This document shows, in pieces, positions 1-5,600 of a stretch of 6,250 nt of DNA. The notes beneath the pieces were generated by a model. The model saw only the letters and a program-made list of their open reading frames with translations. It ran no database searches and was not told the DNA's origin. Source of the DNA: Hyphomicrobiaceae bacterium (lineage in GTDB: Bacteria > Pseudomonadota > Alphaproteobacteria > Rhizobiales > MH13); NCBI GenBank assembly GCA_020442235.1, contig JAGRKQ010000122.1, positions 1-6,250 on the forward strand, written 5' to 3'. Within the stretch, counting starts at the first letter, position 1. The number at the start of each line of letters is the position of its first letter. A program made the translations under genes and the position numbers.

Positions 1-384
1 GATTGCGGCGGGCGCTTCACGACCTTCGAGCGGGTGCAGCTGCGCGAACTCACGGTCGTCAAGCGCTCCGGGCGCAAGGAGGCGTTCGACCGCGACAAGC
101 TGCGCCATTCGGTGGCGATTGCCACCCGCAAGCGGCCCATCGAGGACGAGCGCATCGAGCGGCTCGTGTCCGGCATCGTCCGGCAACTGGAAAGCTCCGG
201 CGAAACCGATGTTGCCAGCGACGAGATCGGCCGTCTGGTGATGGAGGCGTTGCGCCATCTCGATGATGTCGCTTTCGTGCGCTTCGCGTCCGTCTATCAG
301 GACTTCCGGGAAGCGAAGGATTTCGAGGCCTTTATCGAGGAACTGTCGCGCGCATCCCGCGCCCGGCGGGACGAGGATGGCTGA
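1..384 (+). CDS. nrdR: Transcriptional repressor NrdR, 5'-truncated by window edge
   Basis: NrdR is a zinc-ribbon/ATP-cone repressor that senses ATP/dATP and binds NrdR boxes in front of ribonucleotide reductase genes. The window opens in frame inside the zinc ribbon: the first residues read [10 protein letters not shown], which is the end of the second CxxC pair followed by the family's FTTFER signature. [19 protein letters not shown] then leads into the ATP-cone, whose conserved basic KRSG and FDRDKL elements are visible. The cone runs to roughly residue 105 of the visible part, with [15 protein letters not shown] at its end and a short charged tail. 127 residues are visible; with a family length near 150-160, about 30-35 N-terminal residues, including the first CxxC, lie upstream. 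The stop codon lies inside ribD, an 8-nt overlap. The nrdR-ribD linkage is also found in Escherichia coli and many other proteobacteria. glyA is a plausible upstream neighbour but is not visible. Confidence 0.96.
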   Translation, partial: DCGGRFTTFERVQLRELTVVKRSGRKEAFDRDKLRHSVAIATRKRPIEDERIERLVSGIVRQLESSGETDVASDEIGRLVMEALRHLDDVAFVRFASVYQDFREAKDFEAFIEELSRASRARRDEDG

Positions 385-1474
385 GAGAGCGCCGGCCTTC
401 AGCGCCGATGACGACCGGCGCTTCATGGGAGCTGCGATCCGGCTCGGCCGGCGGCATCTGGGGCGGACCGCACCCAATCCGTCCGTCGGAGCCCTGGTGG
501 TCGCGGGCGAGGGCGCTTCGGCGCGCATCGCCGGACAGGGGATCACCGCCCCGAGCGGGCGGCCACATGCCGAGCCGCAGGCGCTGGCGATGGCCGGGGC
601 GGCGGCGCGTGGTTCCACGGTCTATGTTTCCCTTGAGCCCTGCGCGCATTTTGGCCGCACACCGCCCTGCGCAAACGCGCTGATCGAGGCTGGCGTTGCC
701 CGTGTCGTCTATGCCCTCGACGATCCCGACAGCCGCGTTGCCGGCAAGGGGCGCGCGATGCTGGAAGCGGCCGGAATCGCCGTCACCTCCGGGGTTCTTG
801 CCGCAGAAGCGCGTGAGGCCCATCGCGGGCACATCAGCCGGGTCGTCAGGGGGCGGCCTTTCGTGACGCTGAAACTTGCCGTTTCACGCGATGGCTGCAT
901 CGGCTTGGCCGGCACTGGACAGGTGGCAATCACGGGCAGCGAAGCGCGCCGTGCGGTGCAGGCGCTGCGCATTGAGGCCGATGCCATTGCCGTCGGGCAG
1001 GGAACGGCCGATGCCGACGATCCGCAGCTCACCGTGCGTCTGGACGGGCTTGCCAGCTTCTCGCCGCTGCGGGTGGTCTTTTCCGGCGGTGCGCCGCTGG
1101 CCGGGCATCTGGCGGAGACAGGCGCTGAGACCTTGCGCGTTCTTGCAGAAGGGCGTGGAGGCCGGGACGGCGACGTGATCGTTCCCGCCAATGCCGAAGG
1201 GCGCCCGTCGATCCCTGCCGCGCTGGGAGCGCTTGCTGCGCGGGGGATCTCCAGCCTTCTTGTCGAAGGCGGGGCGCGGCTTGTCCGGGCTTTCCTCGAT
1301 GCCGATGCCGTCGATGAAATCCTGCTTTTCCAAGGAACGACGACGCTCGGTGCCGACGGTGTTCGCGCCTTTGGCACGGACGGGCCGGATTACATTTCAC
1401 GGCTCGGCCGTTTTGCGCGACTTGAAGACGTCTCCTATGGCGCGGACCGGATGACGCGCTATCTGAAGCGATGA
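377..1474 (+). CDS. ribD: Bifunctional diaminohydroxyphosphoribosylaminopyrimidine deaminase / 5-amino-6-(5-phosphoribosylamino)uracil reductase RibD
   Basis: RibD carries out the second and third steps of riboflavin synthesis from GTP: zinc-dependent deamination of the pyrimidine, then NADPH-dependent reduction of the ribosyl side chain. The protein is 365 aa, normal for the fused form. Residues about 12-150 form the deaminase: TAPNPSVGA near 31-39, then the zinc site with H64 and E66 in HAE and C89 and C98 in [12 protein letters not shown]. Residues about 160-362 form the reductase: [15 protein letters not shown] at 159-173, then ITG.EARR, the [14 protein letters not shown] stretch, and VEGG at 296-299. 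An open frame extends upstream to 263, but that stretch lies in nrdR in another phase. The ATG at 377, with GGGA at 368-371 and GAGG just before it, gives the usual N-terminus. The start overlaps the nrdR stop by 8 nt, suggesting coupling. All expected catalytic residues are present. Confidence 0.97.
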   Translation: MAERAPAFSADDDRRFMGAAIRLGRRHLGRTAPNPSVGALVVAGEGASARIAGQGITAPSGRPHAEPQALAMAGAAARGSTVYVSLEPCAHFGRTPPCANALIEAGVARVVYALDDPDSRVAGKGRAMLEAAGIAVTSGVLAAEAREAHRGHISRVVRGRPFVTLKLAVSRDGCIGLAGTGQVAITGSEARRAVQALRIEADAIAVGQGTADADDPQLTVRLDGLASFSPLRVVFSGGAPLAGHLAETGAETLRVLAEGRGGRDGDVIVPANAEGRPSIPAALGALAARGISSLLVEGGARLVRAFLDADAVDEILLFQGTTTLGADGVRAFGTDGPDYISRLGRFARLEDVSYGADRMTRYLKR

Positions 1475-1479
1475 GGAGG

Positions 1480-1499
1480 GGCGCTCAGGCAGGAGCGCC
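1480..1499 (+). promoter_or_regulatory. Hairpin between ribD and ribE, abutting the ribE ribosome binding site
   Basis: GGCGCTC at 1480-1486 is an exact reverse complement of GAGCGCC at 1493-1499, separated by a 6-nt loop. The stem starts 5 nt after the ribD stop and ends directly against the GGAGAG at 1500-1505 that serves ribE. No T-tract follows, so it is not an intrinsic terminator. It could stabilise mRNA, mark a processing point or tune ribE translation. These roles are inferred only. Confidence 0.5.
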
Positions 1500-1505
1500 G
1501 GAGAG
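1500..1505 (+). promoter_or_regulatory. Ribosome binding site deciding the ribE start
   Basis: GGAGAG lies 4 nt before the ATG at 1510. This supports 1510 over the in-frame ATG at 1471, which overlaps the ribD stop and would add 13 residues not expected in the family. The chosen start gives the conserved MFTGI N-terminus of riboflavin synthase. Confidence 0.7.
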
Positions 1506-1509
1506 AAGC

Positions 1510-2112
1510 ATGTTTACAGGCATCATCACTGCGGTCGGGACCGTGCGGCGCGTCGAGGAGGCCGCTTTCGGCCTGCGCTTTCATGTCGAGAGCCCCTATG
1601 ATCCCGACGGCATCGCCATCGGCGCCTCGATCTGCCACGAGGGCGCCTGCCTGACGGTGATCGAAAAGCAGCGCACCGGCTCTGGCGGCGTGCATGTGGT
1701 CGATGCCTCGCGCGAGACGCTGGACCTGACGACGCTCGGGGCCTGGCATGAAGGCACACAGGTCAATCTGGAGCGCTCCCTGACGCTCGGCGACGAGCTT
1801 GGCGGGCATCTCGTCACCGGCCATGTCGACGGCGTGGCGCAGATCGTGGAGCGCATCGACGATTCCGGGGCCTCGCATTTCTGGATCGAGCCACCGGCGG
1901 AATTCGAGCGCTACATCGCCCGGAAAGGCTCCGTGGCGCTGTGCGGCACATCCCTGACCGTCAACGAGACCCGGCCCGGCGCCTTCCGCATCACCCTCAT
2001 TCCGCACACGCTGGAGGTGACGACCTGGGGCGCCCGCAAGGCCGGCGACCGGCTCAATCTGGAAGTCGACATGATGGCGCGCTATGTCGACCGTCTGAGA
2101 GCCTTCGACTGA
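1510..2112 (+). CDS. ribE: Riboflavin synthase, alpha subunit
   Basis: Riboflavin synthase catalyses dismutation of two 6,7-dimethyl-8-ribityllumazine molecules into riboflavin and a pyrimidinedione that RibH reuses. The protein is 200 aa, typical for the family, and shows the expected internal duplication of two lumazine-binding barrels. The N-terminal barrel begins MFTGIITAVGTV and contains GASICHEGACLTV (38-50) and a SRETL..TTLG stretch (67-77). The second begins around GGHLVTGHVDGVA (98-110) and contains KGSVALCGTSLTVNE (139-153), IPHTLE (164-169) and NLEVD (183-187). A C-terminal helix (about 188-198) would support trimer formation. In the second barrel the usual acidic residue before the glycine (DG.SLTV) is cysteine (C145), a minor deviation. 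It sits between ribD and ribH, whereas in E. coli the riboflavin synthase gene is elsewhere. The enzyme is sometimes named RibC or RibE depending on the organism. Confidence 0.97.
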   Translation: MFTGIITAVGTVRRVEEAAFGLRFHVESPYDPDGIAIGASICHEGACLTVIEKQRTGSGGVHVVDASRETLDLTTLGAWHEGTQVNLERSLTLGDELGGHLVTGHVDGVAQIVERIDDSGASHFWIEPPAEFERYIARKGSVALCGTSLTVNETRPGAFRITLIPHTLEVTTWGARKAGDRLNLEVDMMARYVDRLRAFD

Positions 2113-2121
2113 TCCGGTCCG

Positions 2122-2144
2122 GCATGGCAGCCATGCGGGCTGCC
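2122..2144 (+). promoter_or_regulatory. Overlapping inverted repeats in the ribE-ribH spacer
   Basis: GGCAGCC at 2126-2132 pairs exactly with GGCTGCC at 2138-2144 around a 5-nt loop. The same left arm is part of a second palindrome: GCATGGC at 2122-2128 against GCCATGC at 2130-2136, with a single central base. The two pairings exclude each other; the first is the more plausible RNA stem, since a 1-nt loop cannot form fully. The element begins 9 nt after the ribE stop and has no T-tract. The rest of this 112-nt spacer contains a short direct repeat, TTGAAGTC at 2150-2157 and 2163-2170, and no convincing promoter. Confidence 0.45.
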
Positions 2145-2211
2145 TCGCCTTGAAGTCCCTTGTTGAAGTCGCTGGCGAAACGTGATTGTTCTCTGCGCCC
2201 GCTGACAGACT

Positions 2212-2219
2212 GGAAGAGG
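2212..2219 (+). promoter_or_regulatory. Ribosome binding site of ribH
   Basis: GGAAGAGG lies 5 nt upstream of the ATG at 2225. It fixes that start against an upstream in-frame TTG at 2186, which has no comparable site. Confidence 0.75.
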
Positions 2220-2224
2220 CCGCC

Positions 2225-2707
2225 ATGACCGACGAAGCCGCCGAAGGCGACGCGATCCGCGTCCTCATCGTTGCCGCAACATTCTACGCCGATCTTGCCG
2301 AAGAACTGGTCGCCGGCGCGCGCGGCGTGCTTGATGCCAATGGCGTCGACAGCACGCTGGTCGAGGTTCCGGGCGTTCTGGAAATCCCTTCTGCCGTGGC
2401 CATGGCCTTCGAGGCCGGCGAGGAAGGCCTGACGCCGGGCTATGACGGTTTTGTCGCGCTTGGCGTCGTGATCCGGGGCGAGACGACGCATTACGACATC
2501 GTCGCCAACGAATCGGCACGGGCGCTGATGGACCTTTCGGTCGATCTCTCCCTGCCCATCGGCAATGGCATCCTGACGGTCGAGAACCGCGATCAGGCCT
2601 GGGCGCGCGCCGCCCGCAAGGACAAGGACAAGGGCGGCTTTGCCGCCGGCGCCGCGCTGGACATGATCCGCCTGCGCCGCAGCTTCTTTGCCGAAGACGA
2701 GGAATGA
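2225..2707 (+). CDS. ribH: 6,7-dimethyl-8-ribityllumazine synthase (lumazine synthase, RibH1-like)
   Basis: Lumazine synthase condenses 5-amino-6-ribitylaminouracil with 3,4-dihydroxy-2-butanone 4-phosphate to give the riboflavin synthase substrate. The protein is 160 aa, normal for the family. Visible motifs in order: the aromatic ring-stacking residue in ATFYADL (F20), [10 protein letters not shown] (48-57) for the ribityl chain, [16 protein letters not shown] (78-93) with the presumed catalytic H89, NE at 95-96, and GNGILTVEN near residue 115. The [15 protein letters not shown] tail closely resembles what I recall of RibH1 proteins from Brucella and relatives. Those species often carry a second, divergent RibH2 elsewhere, and Brucella RibH1 is pentameric; whether this protein assembles that way is inferred. 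The final codons overlap nusB by 4 nt (ATGA), a coupling arrangement. The ribH-nusB order is widely conserved in proteobacteria. Confidence 0.96.
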   Translation: MTDEAAEGDAIRVLIVAATFYADLAEELVAGARGVLDANGVDSTLVEVPGVLEIPSAVAMAFEAGEEGLTPGYDGFVALGVVIRGETTHYDIVANESARALMDLSVDLSLPIGNGILTVENRDQAWARAARKDKDKGGFAAGAALDMIRLRRSFFAEDEE

Positions 2708-3219
2708 AACCGCCCATGCGCGAGGCTCAAACCGTCAAGCCGGCCAACCAGCGCGGCGCGGCCCGTCTTGCCGCCGTGCAGGCGCTGTATCAGATGGAAA
2801 TCTCCGGCCAGCCCCTCAACGAGGTGGTGGCCGAATATGAGGCCTTCCGTCTCGGCCGCATCGTCGATGAGGATGAATATCTTCCCGCCGACCCGGCCTA
2901 TTTCCGCAAGCTGGTGGCGGGCGTTCTGAAGGAGCAGCGCCGCCTCGATCAGGCGATCGACCGGGTTCTGGCCAAGGGCTGGCCGCTGGAGCGGCTCGAT
3001 GCGCTGCTGCGCGCGCTTCTGCGAGTCGGCGCCTATGAGCTTTACAGCGAGAAACACGTGCCTTCCGCCGTCGTCATGAACGAGTTCCTCGACATTGCCG
3101 CCGCTTTCTACGACGCCGAGGAGCGCCGTCTGGTGAACGGGGTTCTCAACACGCTCGGGCGGGAATTTCGCGCCGATGAGGCCGGCCCGGACACCGGCAC
3201 ATCCTCGGCGGAGAACTGA
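2704..3219 (+). CDS. nusB: Transcription antitermination factor NusB
   Basis: NusB binds boxA RNA together with NusE (ribosomal protein S10) and promotes processive transcription and folding of rRNA operons. The protein is 171 aa, a little longer than the E. coli form because of N- and C-terminal extensions, as is usual in alphaproteobacteria. Family signatures are [17 protein letters not shown] from residue 14, a central [10 protein letters not shown] near residue 108, [13 protein letters not shown], and [11 protein letters not shown] near the C-terminus. The acidic [10 protein letters not shown] insert between helices is seen in related alphaproteobacterial NusBs. The ATG at 2704 overlaps the ribH stop; GAAGA upstream could serve it. 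A second ATG at 2716 is better spaced from the GAGG at 2699-2702 and would shorten the protein by 4 residues, so the exact start is uncertain. The last roughly 15 residues ([14 protein letters not shown]) look disordered. Confidence 0.95.
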   Translation: MKPPMREAQTVKPANQRGAARLAAVQALYQMEISGQPLNEVVAEYEAFRLGRIVDEDEYLPADPAYFRKLVAGVLKEQRRLDQAIDRVLAKGWPLERLDALLRALLRVGAYELYSEKHVPSAVVMNEFLDIAAAFYDAEERRLVNGVLNTLGREFRADEAGPDTGTSSAEN

Positions 3220-3223
3220 GGCG

Positions 3224-4234
3224 ATGGAGGCTGCGGGCGAGGGGGCGCTGATCGCGCAATACCTCAGGCCGCACACCCATCGCCATCCGGGGGCCTTTGC
3301 GCTTCTGGACGATGCGGCGGCACTGGCCGTGCCGGAAGGCCATGAACTCGTGGTCACCGCCGATGCCCTGGCCGAGGGCGTCCACTTTCTGGCCGATGAT
3401 CCGGCCGAGACGCTTGCCGTCAAGGCGCTGTCGGTCAACATCTCGGACCTCGTTGCCAAGGGCGCGGCGCCTTTTGCCTATTTTCTGACGCTGGCCCTGC
3501 CGGAGCGGTGCGGCGAAGCGTGGCTTTCCTGTTTTGCGATGGGGCTGGGCCGGGTTGCCGACGGGCGTCTTGCCGGGGGCGATCTCATTCGCACGCGCGG
3601 TCCGCTGACGCTCTCCGTTACGGCCTTGGGGCTGGTGCCTGAAGGGCGGATGGTGCGCCGGGAAGGGGCGAAGCCAGGGGAAGAGGTCTTCGTCAGCGGT
3701 CTGATCGGATCGGCCTATCTGGGGCTCAAATGCCTTGTCGGAGAATCCCTTGGCGCGGTTTCCTCGCTCGATGATTCCAGCCGGGCACGGCTTGTCGGGC
3801 GCTACCGCGAACCCGTGGTCGAGATGCCGGAGAGGCTGGCCGAAGGGGTGCGCGGTGTTGCCAGCGCGGCGCTCGATGTGTCCGACGGGCTGATCCTCGA
3901 TGCCCAGCGCCTTGCCTTGGTCTCAGGCGTGGCGATCGACATCGAAGCCGAACGGGTGCCGGTGGACCCGGCGGCGGAACGGCTGATCGCTGAAGGTGCT
4001 GTTGTGCGCGAAGCGCTCTTCACCGGCGGCGATGATTACTGCGTTCTCTTGACCTCGCCTCTGTGCGCTCAGGGCCTTCAGGCGCATCCGCTGTGGCGGG
4101 AGAGACCGCCGGTCTCCATCGGCCGGGTCGTGGACGGTCCTGCCGGGCATGTCCGGCTTCTCGACAAGGCCGGGAATGTGGTCAACATACCGCGCAGCGG
4201 CCACGATCATTTCCGGAAAGGCGGGGCAGAATGA
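3224..4234 (+). CDS. thiL: Thiamine-monophosphate kinase ThiL
   Basis: ThiL phosphorylates thiamine monophosphate with ATP to the active cofactor thiamine diphosphate. The 336-aa protein has the AIR-synthase-like two-domain fold. Visible elements in order: FALLDDAA (25-32), VTADALAEGVHFL (44-56), KALSVNISDLVAKGAAP (67-83), GGDLIRT (118-124), LTLSVTALG, ALDVSDGLILD with D218 and D221, TGGDDY (267-272) and the C-terminal GHDHF that matches the family's final GYDHF. Deviations from the common motifs are L28 where GDDAA has glycine, LI instead of the usual TT after GGD, and C273 after GGDDY where glutamate is usual. The acidic metal-binding positions are retained, so I expect an active enzyme. 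The ATG at 3224, with GGAG at 3210-3213, follows nusB by 4 nt. An in-frame extension back to 3176 lies inside nusB and gives an unlikely N-terminus. The nusB-thiL order is also found in E. coli. Confidence 0.95.
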   Translation: MEAAGEGALIAQYLRPHTHRHPGAFALLDDAAALAVPEGHELVVTADALAEGVHFLADDPAETLAVKALSVNISDLVAKGAAPFAYFLTLALPERCGEAWLSCFAMGLGRVADGRLAGGDLIRTRGPLTLSVTALGLVPEGRMVRREGAKPGEEVFVSGLIGSAYLGLKCLVGESLGAVSSLDDSSRARLVGRYREPVVEMPERLAEGVRGVASAALDVSDGLILDAQRLALVSGVAIDIEAERVPVDPAAERLIAEGAVVREALFTGGDDYCVLLTSPLCAQGLQAHPLWRERPPVSIGRVVDGPAGHVRLLDKAGNVVNIPRSGHDHFRKGGAE

Positions 4235-5430
4235 CGGTGCAGGTCGATGACCGGCTGGCGCGGCACAATGCGCTGGTTCTGGCCGTATGCCAGGCGCTGG
4301 GTGGTTCCAACGCCTCGATCATCATCTCGGCCGGCGGCCTGACGGGCGCCTATCTTCTCGGTGCCGGCAATGCCTTCTGGGCGACGCTGCCGGTCTCGCT
4401 CTACATCGTCGGAACGGCCGCCGCGACGGTGCCGGTGCAACTGGCCGTGCGCCGTATCGGGCGCCGCAACGCCTATCTGCTGGGCACGCTTTTCGGCGTC
4501 TGCGGCGGACTGACGGCGATGACCGGCACGCTTCAGGGCAGCTTTTTCCTTCTGTGCCTTGGCACGTTCCTCAGCGGCGTGTTTGCCGCCATGGTGCAAT
4601 CCTATCGCTTTGCCGCCGCCGATACCGCCAGCCCGGCCTTCCGGCCCAAGGCGATCAGCTGGGTGCTGGCGGGCGGGGTTGCCGCAGGCGTTCTCGGGCC
4701 GCAGGCCTTTGTCCACTTCAAGGATTTCTTCGCACCGGTGCTGTTTGCCGGTGCCTTTCTGGCGCAGGCGCTGATCACGGGGTGCTCTGCGATCATTCTC
4801 TTCGCCCTCAAGGTGCCGGCCCCCGCACCGGCAGCGACGCATGAGGCCCCCGCACGGCCCCTCTCGGTGATCGCCCGCCAGCCGGCCTTTCTCGGCGCGG
4901 TCTTCTGTGCGGTCGCAAGCTATGCGCTGATGAGCCTTGTCATGACCGCCTCGCCGCTGGCGATGGTGGCCTGCGGCTTCACCAGCGATCAGGCAGCGCT
5001 CGGCATTCAATGGCATGTGATCGCCATGTTTGGTCCGAGCTTCTTCACCGGCCATATGATCCAGCGGTTCGGGGCGGTCAGGATCGTCGCCATCGGGCTT
5101 ACCCTTCTGGCCGGATGCTCTGCGGTCGCGCTGGCCGGAATCACGCTGGCGCATTTCTGGATCGCGCTCATCCTTCTCGGGATCGGCTGGAATTTCGGCT
5201 TCCTTGGCGCGAGCTTTCTCGTCACCCGCACCTATGAGCCTTCGGAGCGCAATCTGGCCCAGGGGTTCAACGATTTCGTCGTCTTCGGATTTGTCGGTCT
5301 TGCTTCGCTGTCGTCCGGGGCGGTGTTCAACCTTTATGGCTGGGACATCGTCAACTGGATCGTTTTCCCGGTCATCGTGCTGGCGACCTTCGCGCTGAGG
5401 ACCGTCCACCGGGAACTGGCCGGCGCATAA
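4231..5430 (+). CDS. Major facilitator superfamily transporter, substrate unknown
   Basis: This is an inner-membrane secondary transporter of 399 aa with about 12 predicted membrane segments. The estimated segments are near residues 14-36, 48-72, 81-99, TM4-TM6 up to about residue 200, a proline/alanine-rich cytoplasmic loop, then six more ending about 10 residues before the C-terminus. The central loop (KVPAPAPAATHEAPARP) separates the two six-helix halves, as expected for MFS. The loop between helices 2 and 3 reads VRRIGRRN (73-80), a degenerate motif A: the final RxGRR is present, but the usual aspartate is arginine (R74) and the leading glycine is Q70. Helix 5 contains the glycine-rich LAGGVAAGVLGPQ, like motif C-type antiporter helices. 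The start overlaps the thiL stop by 4 nt, with GGAAAGG at 4215-4221 as a plausible binding site. An MFS gene between nusB/thiL and hppA is, to my recollection, common in Hyphomicrobiales. No substrate can be assigned; a link to vitamins would be guesswork from position. Confidence 0.88.
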   Translation: MTVQVDDRLARHNALVLAVCQALGGSNASIIISAGGLTGAYLLGAGNAFWATLPVSLYIVGTAAATVPVQLAVRRIGRRNAYLLGTLFGVCGGLTAMTGTLQGSFFLLCLGTFLSGVFAAMVQSYRFAAADTASPAFRPKAISWVLAGGVAAGVLGPQAFVHFKDFFAPVLFAGAFLAQALITGCSAIILFALKVPAPAPAATHEAPARPLSVIARQPAFLGAVFCAVASYALMSLVMTASPLAMVACGFTSDQAALGIQWHVIAMFGPSFFTGHMIQRFGAVRIVAIGLTLLAGCSAVALAGITLAHFWIALILLGIGWNFGFLGASFLVTRTYEPSERNLAQGFNDFVVFGFVGLASLSSGAVFNLYGWDIVNWIVFPVIVLATFALRTVHRELAGA

Positions 5431-5465
5431 AGCGCCGCAGGATGCTTTGTCCCATTGCTTAAGCC

Positions 5466-5480
5466 GTGCCTTTTTGGCAC
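5466..5480. repeat. Short inverted repeat downstream of the MFS gene
   Basis: GTGCC at 5466-5470 and GGCAC at 5476-5480 form a perfect 5-bp stem around a TTTTT loop. Neither strand has a T-run after the stem, so it does not fit an intrinsic terminator by itself. It lies 35 nt after the MFS stop. Confidence 0.35.
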
Positions 5481-5516
5481 AAACGCGCCGCTCGTCCGTT
5501 CGGGGCGGAGTGGGGC

Positions 5517-5540
5517 GCGCGCTGTTGCGCGCATAATTTT
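5517..5540 (+). terminator. Possible rho-independent terminator of the nrdR-MFS operon
   Basis: GCGCGC at 5517-5522 and GCGCGC at 5527-5532 form an all-GC 6-bp stem with a TGTT loop, followed by ATAATTTT at 5533-5540. The position, 86 nt after the MFS stop and before the separately spaced hppA, suits a terminator. The T-tract is interrupted, so efficiency may be low and read-through into hppA is possible. The stem is an alternating GC run, which lowers specificity. Confidence 0.42.
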
Positions 5541-5580
5541 CGGAGCAGGACGAAGATCGGCAAAAGCCGGCCGCGCTCCG
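5541..5580 (+). promoter_or_regulatory. Two-tier stem-loop in the hppA leader
   Basis: CGGAGC at 5541-5546 pairs exactly with GCTCCG at 5575-5580. Inside it, CGGC at 5558-5561 pairs with GCCG at 5566-5569 around an AAAA loop. The structure ends 2 nt before the AGGA at 5583-5586, a possible ribosome binding site of hppA; a GGGG at 5591-5594 is closer to the ATG. It could affect hppA translation or stability, but function is inferred. No clear -35/-10 pair for an hppA promoter was found in the 170-nt spacer. Confidence 0.4.
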
Positions 5581-5600
5581 TCAGGAAACCGGGGTTTATC

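Noticed and set aside
2113..2224. FMN riboswitch in front of ribH
   Set aside because: The spacer is 112 nt and does not show the conserved FMN riboswitch core segments; only simple inverted repeats are present.
1459..2268. 269-codon minus-strand open frame opposite ribE
   Set aside because: The + strand encodes an unmistakable riboflavin synthase, and the antisense translation has no recognisable features.
3220..3223. TPP riboswitch in front of thiL
   Set aside because: Only 4 nt separate nusB and thiL, so there is no room for one outside coding sequence.
2593..3459. 288-codon minus-strand open frame across ribH, nusB and thiL
   Set aside because: It spans three well-supported genes on the other strand and shows no family motifs, so it is a composition artefact.
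4207..5409. 400-codon open frame on the minus strand opposite the MFS gene
   Set aside because: It is the antisense shadow of a high-GC coding gene. Its translation is rich in R, G, D, E and A, has no recognisable domain, and the opposite strand encodes a clear membrane protein.
5475..5490. TGGCAC resembling the -24 half of a sigma-54 promoter before hppA
   Set aside because: The -12 element (TTGC or at least GC at the correct spacing) is missing, and TGGCAC is part of a hairpin.
5532..5537. CATAAT as a -10 box for hppA
   Set aside because: No -35-like hexamer is found 16-18 nt upstream, and the sequence is better explained as the tail of the GC stem.
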